DNA from: Streptomyces sp. DH24
Lineage (GTDB): Bacteria > Actinomycetota > Actinomycetes > Streptomycetales > Streptomycetaceae
Assembly (NCBI RefSeq): GCF_029813775.1
Contig: NZ_JARVKW010000026.1
Location: 1 to 64,000, forward strand
DNA length: 64,000 bases
Direction: 5' to 3'
Position 1 is the first letter of the stretch, and every line of letters starts with the position of its first letter. Positions 9,238-18,081 of the stretch are shown in pieces. The notes beneath the pieces were generated by a model that saw nothing but the letters and a program-made list of their open reading frames with translations, had not been told where the DNA came from and searched no databases. A program made the position numbers and the translations under genes.

Positions 9238-10608
9238 TCAGCCTCGGATGATCGCCAGGGCCTCGTCCCGCACCTTGGCCATCATCGTCTCGTCTCTCGC
9301 CTCCACGTTCAGGCGGAGGAGCGGTTCCGTGTTGGACGGGCGGACGTTGAACCACCAGTCGGCGGAGGTGACGGTCAGGCCGTCGAGTTCGTCCAGGGTG
9401 ACGCCCTCGCGGCCCGCGTAGGCGGTGCGGACGGCGGTGAGCCGGGCCTGCTGGTCGTCGACCGTGGAGTTGATCTCGCCGGACCCGGCGTAGCGGTCGT
9501 ACTGGGCGACGAGGCCGGACAGCGGGCCCTCCTGGCCGCCGAGGGCGGCGAGGACGTGGAGGGCGGCCAGCATGCCCGTGTCGGCGTTCCAGAAGTCGCG
9601 GAAGTAGTAGTGCGCGGAGTGCTCGCCGCCGAAGATCGCGCCGGTGCGGGCCATCTCGGCCTTGATGAAGGAGTGGCCCACGCGCGTGCGTACCGGTGTG
9701 CCGCCGTTCTCCACGACGACCTCCGGGACCGACCAGGAGGTGATCAGGTTGTGGATGACCGTGCCCTTGCCGCCGTTGCGGGCGAGTTCGCGGGCGGCCA
9801 CCAGTGCCGTGATCGCGGACGGGGGGACGGGCTCGCCGCGCTCGTCGACGACGAAGCAGCGGTCGGCGTCGCCGTCGAAGGCGATGCCGAGGTCGGCGCC
9901 CTCCTCGCGGACGCGGCGCTGCAGGTCCACCAGGTTGGCCGGGTCGAGGGGGTTGGCCTCGTGGTTGGGGAAGGTGCCGTCCAGTTCGAAGTACATCGGC
10001 ACGAGCTCGACGGGCAGGCCGCCGAGGACCGTCGGGACGGTGTGCCCGCCCATGCCGTTGCCCGCGTCGACCACGGCCTTCAGGGGGCGGACGGCGGTGA
10101 GGTCCACCAGGGAGCGCAGGTGAGCCGCGTAGTCGTCCAGCGTGTCGCGCCTGGTGACCGTGCCCGGCTCGGCGGCCGGCTGCGGGGCGCCCGACTCGCT
10201 CCAGCGCTCGACGAGTTCACGGATCTCGGCGAGGCCGGTGTCCTGGCCGACCGGGGCGGCGCCCGCGCGGCACATCTTGATGCCGTTGTACCGCGCCGGG
10301 TTGTGCGAGGCGGTGAACATCGCGCCCGGCAGGTTGAGCACGCCCGAGGCGTAGTAGAGCTGGTCGGTCGAGCACAGGCCGATCTCGGTGACGTCGGCTC
10401 CGCGCGCCGCCGCGCCGCGCGCGAAGGCGGCCGACAGGCCCGGGGACGAGGGGCGCATGTCGTGTCCGGTCACGATCGCGGTCGCGCCGGTGACCTGGGC
10501 GAACGCCGCGCCGAACAGCTCGGCCAGGGGCTCGTCCCACTGGTCGGGGACGACACCGCGTACGTCGTACGCCTTCACGATCTGCGACAGATCAGCAGCC
10601 ACGGCCAA
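9238..10608 (-). CDS. manB: Phosphomannomutase/phosphoglucomutase
   Basis: A 456-residue alpha-D-phosphohexomutase converting mannose-6-P to mannose-1-P. The phosphoserine loop MFTASHNPARYNG places the catalytic Ser at 101, the metal loop DGDADR lies at 245-250, the sugar-binding loop is GGEHSAHYYFRDFWNADTG, and the phosphate-binding loop is VRPSNTEPLLRLNVEA. Start ATG 10608 (MAVAADLSQIVKAYDVRG) matches the family. It is the likely first gene of the leftward manB / Trm112 / SIS / manA group. Confidence 0.95.
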   Translation of the reverse strand: MAVAADLSQIVKAYDVRGVVPDQWDEPLAELFGAAFAQVTGATAIVTGHDMRPSSPGLSAAFARGAAARGADVTEIGLCSTDQLYYASGVLNLPGAMFTASHNPARYNGIKMCRAGAAPVGQDTGLAEIRELVERWSESGAPQPAAEPGTVTRRDTLDDYAAHLRSLVDLTAVRPLKAVVDAGNGMGGHTVPTVLGGLPVELVPMYFELDGTFPNHEANPLDPANLVDLQRRVREEGADLGIAFDGDADRCFVVDERGEPVPPSAITALVAARELARNGGKGTVIHNLITSWSVPEVVVENGGTPVRTRVGHSFIKAEMARTGAIFGGEHSAHYYFRDFWNADTGMLAALHVLAALGGQEGPLSGLVAQYDRYAGSGEINSTVDDQQARLTAVRTAYAGREGVTLDELDGLTVTSADWWFNVRPSNTEPLLRLNVEARDETMMAKVRDEALAIIRG

Positions 10609-10740
10609 CCCTTCTGAAAGTCCCGTCGGTCACCACAAACTACCCGTACGGGCCGACAATCCGCTGGGGGTGCCCGAAGTGGACGTCCGGCCGGCTCCGG
10701 GGCCGGGGCGGCACCCAGTCCGGCGCCGGTGGGTTCCGGG

Positions 10741-11112
10741 TCAGTTGTCGGGCGACCGCAGGACCCGCAGGTGCCCGCGCCGGGCGACCTCCATCGGGTC
10801 GGCCGACCGTCCGCCGCCGGCCTCCGCGACCCGCTCCTGGGGGCGCGCGGCCTCACGCACGGCGTTGGCGAGCGCTTCGAGGTCGTCGCCGCTGGGCCGG
10901 GCCGGGGCCGAACCGTCGAGGAGCCGGACGACCTCCCAGCCGCGCGGGGCGGTGAGGCGCTCGGAGTGCTCGGCGCACAGGTCGTAGCAGTGGGGTTCGG
11001 CGTAGGTGGCGAGCGGGCCGAGGACCGCGGTCGAGTCGGCGTAGACGTACGTCAGCGTCGCAACGGCGGGTCGGCCGCAGGCGGTGCGCGAACAGCGACG
11101 TACAGGGCTCAC
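10741..11112 (-). CDS. DUF3499 family protein
   Basis: A 123-residue protein starting at GTG 11112 (VSPVRRCSRTACGRPAVATLTYVYADSTAVLGPL). The cysteine pattern CSRTACGRP plus PHCYDLCAEHSERL suggests a small metal-binding fold and matches actinobacterial DUF3499. The start has no good ribosome-binding site, so it may be leaderless; longer in-frame extensions look non-coding. It is divergent from the zincin-like gene, an arrangement also found in mycobacteria. The function is unknown. Confidence 0.8.
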   Translation of the reverse strand: MSPVRRCSRTACGRPAVATLTYVYADSTAVLGPLATYAEPHCYDLCAEHSERLTAPRGWEVVRLLDGSAPARPSGDDLEALANAVREAARPQERVAEAGGGRSADPMEVARRGHLRVLRSPDN

Positions 11113-11452
11113 GACGTTGGACGGTACCGCACTCTTGAGCGGGCCGCGACGACTCTCCCCCAGGTCGCTCCACCGTGTCGTGGTGTGAAACGCCCCACAC
11201 GTCCCATCTGCCCAACACTGTTGACCTGCACGGACATCGGCGCCCGGGACGCCGTGCCGCGCGGACACTCGTCGGCGGCCGGGACAAACCCCGCCATTCG
11301 CCCTGGGTTCGGCGGTCCCGGGAGGCATGCATTCGAGCCAACCTTGGCCGGATCGGTCATCCGGTGTCGCATTGTGTCGCATCCTGTCCGGCGGCCGGAT
11401 GGCGCGCCGGGGCCGGGCGCCCGGGCCCGGCGGGGACTACCCTTCACCAGTG
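11113..11452. other. 340-bp divergent intergenic region
   Basis: This separates the leftward DUF3499 gene from the rightward zincin-like gene and must hold promoters for both. I see a tandem GTGTCGCAT repeat (near 11367-11386) about 70 bases before the rightward gene. A TTGACC at about 11220 has no good -10 partner. No convincing RNA gene or ORF is visible. Confidence 0.5.
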
Positions 11453-11902
11453 ATGGACAACCCCGTGACTCCCCGTGCCGCCGGCCGCGGGCCCCGCCGC
11501 CGTGATCGCCACGGCAGGGGCATGCGCGGCCCGATCGCACCTCCTCAGGTGCCCCTCGCCGCGAGCCGCGCCGAGGTGTTCGCCGATCTGGTGCAGGACT
11601 CCGTGGAGCGCCTGGAGCGTCGGTGGCCACAGCTCGCCGACATCGATTTCCTCGTCCTGGAGGTGCCGCGCCTGGACGGCCCCGGCCAGGCCTGGAACGA
11701 CGAGGCGGTCCCGCTCGGCGGCACCGTCCCGGCCCGGGACGGCCACCGCGCGCGCGTGGTGGTCTACCGGCGGCCCGTCGAGATCCGCACCAAGGGGCGC
11801 GACGAGCGGGCCGCGCTGGTGCACGAGGTGGTCGTCGAGCAGGTCGCGGACCTGCTCGGGCTGACCCCGGAGACGGTGGACCCGCGCTACGGCGAGGACT
11901 GA
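11453..11902 (+). CDS. Zincin-like metallopeptidase family protein, degenerate motif
   Basis: A 149-residue protein (MDNPVTPRAAGRGPRRRDRHG) that, after a basic N-terminus, has the fold signature of the actinobacterial zincin-1 family: FADLVQDSVERLERRWPQLADIDFLVLEVP, then a predicted metal helix LVHEVVVEQVADLLGL near residues 121-136. Typical members have HExxH there; here the second His is replaced (HEVVVEQ), so classical peptidase activity is doubtful. It is divergent from DUF3499. Confidence 0.8.
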   Translation: MDNPVTPRAAGRGPRRRDRHGRGMRGPIAPPQVPLAASRAEVFADLVQDSVERLERRWPQLADIDFLVLEVPRLDGPGQAWNDEAVPLGGTVPARDGHRARVVVYRRPVEIRTKGRDERAALVHEVVVEQVADLLGLTPETVDPRYGED

Positions 11903-11955
11903 GCCGGGCCGAGCCGCGGGCCCGGGGCACCCACGGCCGGGTCCTGGCCCGAGCC

Positions 11956-13476
11956 CTAGCGCTGGAGCACCGCCAGGTCCTCGTCCGCGTCCGGCACCGC
12001 CACCATGCCCCGGTCGTCCGGGAGCGTCTGGACCGTGAAGCCCGGCACGTCCCCGGTGGCCGTGAGCGTGCGGGCCGCGTAGACCGCCGCGCCGCCCGGA
12101 ACCGGCTCCACCGTCAGGGCGTAGGTGCCCTTGGCGCCGCTCGGCACCGGCGCCTCGACGTTCTGCGTGGTGCCGGCCTTGATCGTGAACGTCCTCGTCG
12201 TCGTGCCGCCCTCGCCGCCCGCGGACGCCGTGACCTTGACCTTCGCCGTCCCGCCGGGCGCGGTCAGGGACAGCGTGGTGCCCTTGGCGCTGTTGCCCAC
12301 GGACGTCACGCGCGTGTCGACCGGGCTCGTCGCCGGGACGAACGCCGTGTCCTCCTCGCCGGACTTGCCGCGCACGACCCGCGCCGCGGCCACGACCGGC
12401 ACGGCACGGTCCGTCGGCGTCAGCACCAGGGAGCCCGCCTCGCCGCGCGTGACGTCACCGAGGTCGACGGCGGTCGTCATGCCCGCCTTCACGTGCACCG
12501 TCTCGTGCCCGGCCGGCGTGATCAGTCCGGACGGCGAGGCCAGCTGCACCTTCAGGTCGGCGTCGGCGTCACCGGGCGTGAACAGCACGAGCCGCACCTC
12601 TTTCGCGTCCTTCGGAAGACCCGGCAGCACCAGGCTGCCCGCCGGATCCGTGGCCGCCGCCAGCCAGTCGCCGCCCAGCTTGTCGTCGAGCGCCTGCACG
12701 GCGGCGCCGACCCGGCCGCTGCGCACGCTCACGTGCACGGTGAGGTTGGTCTGCTCGGCCTCGGTCAGCGTGGACAGCAGGATCGGCTCGCTCGCGTGCG
12801 GCTTGACCGTGATGCCCTCCCCCACCTCGGACTTCAGCGCCCCGTCCTTGCCGTACAGCTCGATGTCCACGACGGCGGCCGAGTCGTCCGGGTTGGTCAG
12901 GTGCACGTAGTCGGTGCGGTCGGCCGCCGTGCTGGTGCCCGGGAACCAGAACTCGGTGTCCGGAGCGGTGCAGTTGACGCCCTGCAGGCCGCGTCCCGTG
13001 CCGGCGGCGACCTCCGTGGTCTCCTGCACGGTCCAGCCGGGCGCGTACCGTCCCTCGGCCGTGCCGACGAGCGCGGGCGCCTCGCCCCCGGAGGTCTCGC
13101 CGGTCACCGGCTTGCCGGGCTCGGCGGGCTTCAGCACGGACTTGCCGGACCGCGCCGTGCTCCTGTCCTCGTCCTTGCCGGCGCCGTCGCCCTCCCCGTC
13201 CGCGCCGCTCGATCCCGTGACGGCCGGGCGCAGTTCGGCCTTGCCGCCGCTCTCGGCGCCCTTCGTGACGGGTGTGAAGGACGTGTACGTCGTCTCGGCG
13301 AGGTCCGAGGTGCTCGGCGCCGGGCACAGCAGGCTCGTGCGCTCCACGGGCAGTTGGGCGGCCGCCTTCCCGGCGGTGTCCGTGCCGGACGCGTCCGGTG
13401 CCGTGAGCGCGGCGAATCCGGTGACGGCGGCGAGCGCGGTCGTGCCGGCGATCAGGGACAGGGTCGTGCGGTTCAC
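11956..13476 (-). CDS. DUF5719 family secreted or membrane-anchored protein
   Basis: A 506-residue protein with an N-terminal signal or anchor (LSLIAGTTALAAVTGFAALTAP), a low-complexity stretch at about 70-120, then repeated beta-rich modules (for example FWFPGTSTAADRTDYVHLTNPDDSAAVVDIELYG). It matches DUF5719, found beside the large glycosyltransferase in actinobacteria. Its start overlaps the glycosyltransferase stop by four bases, implying translational coupling and a joint envelope function. The biochemical role is unknown. Confidence 0.8.
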   Translation of the reverse strand: MNRTTLSLIAGTTALAAVTGFAALTAPDASGTDTAGKAAAQLPVERTSLLCPAPSTSDLAETTYTSFTPVTKGAESGGKAELRPAVTGSSGADGEGDGAGKDEDRSTARSGKSVLKPAEPGKPVTGETSGGEAPALVGTAEGRYAPGWTVQETTEVAAGTGRGLQGVNCTAPDTEFWFPGTSTAADRTDYVHLTNPDDSAAVVDIELYGKDGALKSEVGEGITVKPHASEPILLSTLTEAEQTNLTVHVSVRSGRVGAAVQALDDKLGGDWLAAATDPAGSLVLPGLPKDAKEVRLVLFTPGDADADLKVQLASPSGLITPAGHETVHVKAGMTTAVDLGDVTRGEAGSLVLTPTDRAVPVVAAARVVRGKSGEEDTAFVPATSPVDTRVTSVGNSAKGTTLSLTAPGGTAKVKVTASAGGEGGTTTRTFTIKAGTTQNVEAPVPSGAKGTYALTVEPVPGGAAVYAARTLTATGDVPGFTVQTLPDDRGMVAVPDADEDLAVLQR

Positions 13477-16400
13477 TGCTGGCTCCCGTCGGAACGCTCA
13501 CTGCCGGTGCCGTGCGGCGGCTGCTGACCGGGGTCGTACGCCGGGTCGTAGCCCTGCTGGTACGGCTGCTGGTACGTGCCCTGCCGGCCCTGGTCGCCGT
13601 AGCCGTACGGGTCGTACTGGCCGCCCTGGTACGGGTCCTGGTAGCCCTGGCCGTACCCGGCGTACTGCTGGTCGCCCTGGTACTGCTCTCCCTGGTAGCC
13701 GCCGTAGCCGCTGTAGTCGGCGCCCTGGTAGGCGTTGGCGTCCCACTCCCCGTAGGGCTGCTGCTGCGGTACGGGCACCGGTGCCTCCTGCGGCGGGGGC
13801 GGCATCTCGCCTTCCCCGGGCGTCTCCTGGGCGCCGCGGGCGGCCTCCTCGGCCTCCGCCTGCGCGCGCAGCCTGCGGGCCCGGCGGCCCTCCCCCTCGA
13901 CGGCCTGTGCGGGGACGGCCGGCTCGTCGGGCAGGTCGTCGTCGATGTCGCGACGGCGGCCCGGCAGGGCGAGGACGACGAGGACGACGGCGAGGGCGCC
14001 CTGCGTCCACAGCCACGCGGTGTGCCCGAACGAGTCGTCGAAGGTGACGTCCAGCTTGCCGCCCGAGGCGGGGAGTTCGAAGCCCTGGGCCCAGCCGTCG
14101 ACGGTGGTGGGGGTGAGCGCCCGGCCGTCCAGGGTGGCCGTCCAGCCCTCGGCCGCGGTGTCGGCCAGACGCAGGACGCGGCCCTGGGAGCCGGCCGGGA
14201 TCGTGGTGTGGATCTCGACGGGGCCCGCGGCCACCGGCTGGGGCTCGGCCGAGCCGGAACCCGAGTCCGACGCGGGGACGATCGCCGCGCGGGAGACCTG
14301 CCGGTCGACGCGCCACAGGGCGCCGCCGTCCTGCTGGCTCAGCCGGCTCAGGCCGGGCGTGGCGTCCAGGATGCGGCTGATCTCGCGGGGCGCGCCCGAG
14401 TGGACCATGACGTAGCGCACGGCGAAGCCGCCGAGCTGGTCGGCCTGGTCGGCGCCGGAACCGGCGACGAGGTTGGCGACGACCTTGTCGAGCCTGCTGT
14501 TCTCGCCGTCGGCCGCGGCGATCTCGGCGTCGCCCAGGCGGGCGCCGGAGCCGCGCACCAGGACGTACCCGACGTGGGCGCCGGAGTCGCTGTCGAGGAC
14601 GAGGGTGCGGGCCTGGTCGCGTGTGCCGCTCTCCTCGGCGACGAACGCGGGCACCTGCACCGGGTCGCGCCGCTCCAGCGGTCCGTCGGCGCCGCGGATC
14701 ATCCAGCCGGCGGCGACGAGCAGCGGGCCCGCCGCGCAGGCGAAGGCGATCAGCGCGGCCACCGGCTGGCGCCAGCCGAAGCTCTGCTCGGCGACACGCG
14801 AGCGTGCCCCGTCGGCGCCGAGGGCGGCGGCGGACAGCAGGGCGATGCCGTAGACGAGGGTGGCGGGGCCGGCCCAGGTTGAGCCGTTGGACAGGGCCGC
14901 GAAGACCAGGCCGACGAGGGCGACGGCCCAGGCGGTCCGGATGCCCAACTGCCGCTCGGAGCGCAGCAGGGCGGCCAGCGCGGCGAGCACGATGCCGACG
15001 AGCAGCAGCCCGTCGACGGTGCCGGGGCCGCCCGGGCTCATGCCGAGCAGGTCGAGCGCGGAGGCGGCCGAGGCGCCGTACTCCAGGCCGGACTCCCGGA
15101 AGAAGCCGAACGGCAGCAGCGACAGCGACCAGGGGGCGAGCACCAGCAGCGGCGTGCCGAGCTGGACGAGGAGCCGCAGCCCGTGGGCCACGAGGTCGGC
15201 GCGGCGCAGGGCGAGCAGGCCGATGCCGAGGACCAGCGCGACCGGCCACACGATGGGCGTGAACGCGGTGGTCAGCGTCAGCAGCAGTGCGTACGCCCAG
15301 GTGGCGCGCCAACTGCCGCGCGCGCCCGAGGCGTTCGCGAGGCCGCTCGCCGCGATGCCCGCGCGGGCGAGGAGCGGCAGCAGGACGGCCAGTACGGCGG
15401 TGCCGATGCGGCCTCCGGCGAGCGCGCCGGTGGCGGCGGGCAGGAAGGCGTAGCCGACGGCCGCCCACGCGCGCAGCAGCCGGGACTCGACGAGCGGCCG
15501 GGAGGCGAAGTAGGCGGTGAAGCCGGCCAGCGGCACGGAGGCGACCAGCAGGACGGTGACGGCGAGGCCGGTGGAGCCGAACAGCAGGGACGCCAGCAGG
15601 GCCACGATCGCGAGGTAGGGCGGCGCGGACGCGGTACCGCCGGCGCCCACGGCGTGCCAGGAGTCCAGGTAGCGGGACCACAGGTCGCCGGCGTCGGCCG
15701 GGGCGGGCAGCAGGGCGCCGCCCGCGAGCGCGCCGCCGCCGAGGAGTTGGCGGCAGGCGACGAGCGAGACGAACAGCAGCACCAGGAAGAGCGCCGGGCC
15801 GGGATTGCGGGCGATGCGCTTGAGCCGGGCGAACCGCTCGACCTGCATGAAGTCGGCGTCGTCGCCGCCGGGTCCGGACTCGATGGCGCCGCCGTGCCGT
15901 CCCGCGCCGGTGGCGACCTCGGGGTCGGAGCGGCCGACGAGGTTGCTCGCGACCTGTTCGACGGTGACGCGGACGGTCGCGCCGGGCGGCGGGAACAGCT
16001 CCCGCATCTCGGCCCTGTCGACCTGGGGCCGGCCGCGGCGGCGCCGGGCGGCGATGATCCGCTCGGGCCGCAGCAGGGTGCCCATGAGGCCGCGGATCTC
16101 GTCGAGTGCCTGCCCGGGGACCTTGCCGACGAGGTAGGCGAGGGTCCTCAGGAGCGTGCCGAGCACCAGGCGCAGCAGCACCCAGGGCAGGGTGGCCGTG
16201 GGGGTGTTGACGAGGAGGGTGTAGGCGGCGCCGGCCTTGTCGACCTTGTGCGGGGAGGCGGCGGTGCGGCCGACGCAGTCGACGGCGCGGCGCTCGCGGG
16301 AGGCGGCCTCGGCGTGCCGGACGACCGCCTCGGGTGCGACGAGGACGCGGTGGCCCGCGGCGTGGGCGCGCCAGCACAGGTCGACGTCGTCACGCATGAG

Positions 16401-17147
16401 GGGCAGTCGCCGGTCGAAGCCGCCGAGCTGTTCGAAGACGTCGCGGCGGACGAGCATGCCGGCGGTGGACACCGACAGCACGGGCCGGACGTGGTCGTGC
16501 TGGCCCTGGTCCTGCTCGCGGCGGTCCAGGCCGGTCCAGCGGCGGCCGGAGTTGGCGATGGTGACGCCGACTTCGAGGAGCTGCCTGCGGTCGTACCAGC
16601 CGCGGAGCTTGGGGCCGACGACGGCGACGTCGGTGCGGCCGAGCTCGTACTCGTTCTCCACGACGCGCAGCAGCTGGGCCAGGGCGTCGGGTTCGGGGGC
16701 GCAGTCGTCGTGCAGGAGCCAGAGCCACTGGACGGGCTCGCCGTACGGGAGCTCGGGTAGGTCGTAGGCGTCGTCGCGCCACGTGCGCGTGACGGGGTCC
16801 CAGCCGCTGGGGCGGCGCAGGTACGGCAGCTCGTCCGGGGTGAGGTGGGGCGCGGTGCGGTGGGCCTCCTCGACGGCCTGGCCGAAGCCGGTGCGGCGGG
16901 CGAGGTGCAGGACGCGGTCGGGGCCGAGGGCGTCGGTGACCAGTTGCGCGGAGTCGTCCGCGCTGCCGGTGTCGGCCGCCATGGCGTACTGCACGGGACG
17001 CTCCTGGCCGAGCAGCGCGGAGAGCGCGTCGGGCAGCCAGCGGGCGCCGTCGTGGGAGACGAGGACCGCGGTCACCACATGACGCGGAAACTCAGGGACG
17101 GCAGCAGCGGCGTCTTGCCGGTCTGCCGGGTGGCTGTGCACGGACAT
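13473..17147 (-). CDS. Giant membrane family 2 glycosyltransferase
   Basis: A 1224-residue protein. Residues about 20-290 are a GT-A glycosyltransferase domain (AVLVSHDGARWLPDAL, the donor/metal motif LLHDDCAPEPDA, and MRDDVDLCWRAHAAGHRV as the acceptor-side motif). A central region (about 310-890) holds a dozen or more hydrophobic spans, then an extracytoplasmic segment, a final span near 1060, and a Tyr/Gly/Gln-rich C-terminal tail of about 95 residues. The donor is probably a nucleotide sugar or polyprenyl sugar used at the envelope. It is coupled to DUF5719 by overlapping codons. Confidence 0.85.
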   Translation of the reverse strand: MSVHSHPADRQDAAAAVPEFPRHVVTAVLVSHDGARWLPDALSALLGQERPVQYAMAADTGSADDSAQLVTDALGPDRVLHLARRTGFGQAVEEAHRTAPHLTPDELPYLRRPSGWDPVTRTWRDDAYDLPELPYGEPVQWLWLLHDDCAPEPDALAQLLRVVENEYELGRTDVAVVGPKLRGWYDRRQLLEVGVTIANSGRRWTGLDRREQDQGQHDHVRPVLSVSTAGMLVRRDVFEQLGGFDRRLPLMRDDVDLCWRAHAAGHRVLVAPEAVVRHAEAASRERRAVDCVGRTAASPHKVDKAGAAYTLLVNTPTATLPWVLLRLVLGTLLRTLAYLVGKVPGQALDEIRGLMGTLLRPERIIAARRRRGRPQVDRAEMRELFPPPGATVRVTVEQVASNLVGRSDPEVATGAGRHGGAIESGPGGDDADFMQVERFARLKRIARNPGPALFLVLLFVSLVACRQLLGGGALAGGALLPAPADAGDLWSRYLDSWHAVGAGGTASAPPYLAIVALLASLLFGSTGLAVTVLLVASVPLAGFTAYFASRPLVESRLLRAWAAVGYAFLPAATGALAGGRIGTAVLAVLLPLLARAGIAASGLANASGARGSWRATWAYALLLTLTTAFTPIVWPVALVLGIGLLALRRADLVAHGLRLLVQLGTPLLVLAPWSLSLLPFGFFRESGLEYGASAASALDLLGMSPGGPGTVDGLLLVGIVLAALAALLRSERQLGIRTAWAVALVGLVFAALSNGSTWAGPATLVYGIALLSAAALGADGARSRVAEQSFGWRQPVAALIAFACAAGPLLVAAGWMIRGADGPLERRDPVQVPAFVAEESGTRDQARTLVLDSDSGAHVGYVLVRGSGARLGDAEIAAADGENSRLDKVVANLVAGSGADQADQLGGFAVRYVMVHSGAPREISRILDATPGLSRLSQQDGGALWRVDRQVSRAAIVPASDSGSGSAEPQPVAAGPVEIHTTIPAGSQGRVLRLADTAAEGWTATLDGRALTPTTVDGWAQGFELPASGGKLDVTFDDSFGHTAWLWTQGALAVVLVVLALPGRRRDIDDDLPDEPAVPAQAVEGEGRRARRLRAQAEAEEAARGAQETPGEGEMPPPPQEAPVPVPQQQPYGEWDANAYQGADYSGYGGYQGEQYQGDQQYAGYGQGYQDPYQGGQYDPYGYGDQGRQGTYQQPYQQGYDPAYDPGQQPPHGTGSERSDGSQQ

Positions 17148-17342
17148 CGAGGTACGGGCCCCGGTTCGGTGGACTGCGGTGGACGCCCGTGCCCCGAGGG
17201 GGCGGCGGGGCGTCTCGGACGAGCGACCACACTATCGGCTGGGCAGCAGAGCGGCCCGCCGCCTGTGGATAACCCACCCGCGACGGGCCGTTCGAGATGT
17301 TTGTCCGTAAGTGTCCGCGCCGGTCGGGCACGTGGCGCCGGT

Positions 17343-17606
17343 TCAGACGGCGGCCTTCTTGAGCCGACGGCGCTCCCGCTCGGACAGGCCGCCCCAGATG
17401 CCGAAGCGCTCGTCGTTGGCGAGGGCGTATTCGAGGCACTCGGAGCGGACCTCACAGGCGAGGCAGACCTTCTTGGCCTCTCTCGTGGAGCCGCCCTTCT
17501 CGGGGAAGAAGGACTCGGGGTCGGTCTGGGCGCACAGTGCGCGCTCCTGCCAGCCGAGTTCCTCGTCCGCGTCGTCGACCAGCAGTTGCTGCACCGTCTC
17601 TGTCAT
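17343..17606 (-). CDS. whiB: Sporulation regulator WhiB
   Basis: An 87-residue WhiB-like [4Fe-4S] protein, essentially the S. coelicolor WhiB sequence as I recall it. The four cluster cysteines are C25, C48, C51 and C57 (CLACEVRSEC in the centre), followed by the GIWGG turn at 69-73 and a basic C-terminus ERERRRLKKAAV for DNA binding. With WhiA it controls sporulation septation and the halt of aerial growth. It is orthologous to mycobacterial WhiB2, matching the conserved gene order here. Confidence 0.97.
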   Translation of the reverse strand: MTETVQQLLVDDADEELGWQERALCAQTDPESFFPEKGGSTREAKKVCLACEVRSECLEYALANDERFGIWGGLSERERRRLKKAAV

Positions 17607-17673
17607 GTGCGCCCCTCGTCCGTCTTTCGCGTCCCCGTGATGCGGCCGTTACCGATTCCGGCTGAACGACACG

Positions 17674-17741
17674 AGTGAAATTACAAGTGTGCTGCTCCGG
17701 GCGAGTCAAGCCGAGATCTGCTATTGGGCCCCTTATTCACT
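17674..17741. promoter_or_regulatory. AGTGA half-sites at whiB promoter (BldD-like)
   Basis: AGTGAAATTAC (17674-17684) overlaps the whiB -10 box. A second AGTGA in the opposite orientation lies at 17737-17741, upstream of the -35. BldD binds pseudo-palindromes built from AGTGA and TCAC halves and is known to control whiB. These are only half matches. Confidence 0.35.
17680..17709 (-). promoter_or_regulatory. whiB promoter
   Basis: The minus strand has TTGACT (17704-17709), an 18-nt spacer and TGTAAT (17680-17685), giving a leader of about 65 nt to the whiB ATG. It is the best promoter in the intergenic region on this strand. S. coelicolor whiB is known to have more than one promoter. Confidence 0.65.
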
Positions 17742-17826
17742 CTGCGGAACCAAGGCCATGCGGAAAGTGTTCAAATCGGCATAAACCTTGACACGCAGAC
17801 GAGACCCCGGGAAGACCCAGCCTCCG

Positions 17827-17924
17827 TACGGATCCGCTACGGATCCCATACAGGGGTAGACGCCCCGTTGTTCGATCTCGTTCCGACCTGGACGACGAAG
17901 CGAACCGGATCACATTCGGATCAC
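17827..17924. repeat. Helically phased CGGATC direct repeats
   Basis: TACGGATCC occurs at 17827 and 17838, and CGGATCAC at 17906 and 17917. Each pair is spaced 11 bp, one helical turn. They lie in the 690-bp divergent region between whiB and the cysteine dioxygenase leader. The pattern suggests a dimeric regulator binding on one DNA face. The regulator is unknown. Confidence 0.5.
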
Positions 17925-18045
17925 GGGATCGCAACGACGCACGCGCCCGGATGGACGCCATGTGTCCCGGCAGGCGGCTGAACAAACCTTTCGCCACGCA
18001 GATGGACCGAATCGGGTGAACCCCGTCCCACATACCGGCAACGAG

Positions 18046-18074
18046 TTGACAGTGCAGGTGTGACCCGCTGTCCT
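18046..18074 (+). promoter_or_regulatory. Promoter for polycysteine leader and cysteine dioxygenase
   Basis: TTGACA (18046-18051), a 17-nt spacer and TGTCCT (18069-18074). The -35 is consensus, the -10 moderate. Transcription would start at about 18081-18082, exactly at the ATG of the Cys-rich ORF, predicting a leaderless mRNA. Confidence 0.55.
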
Positions 18075-18081
18075 TGTGGGC

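Noticed and set aside
17724..17981. An 85-codon ORF between whiB and the cysteine dioxygenase leader
   Set aside because: Third codon positions lack the G/C bias of real genes here, there is no ribosome-binding site, and it overlaps the phased regulatory repeats.
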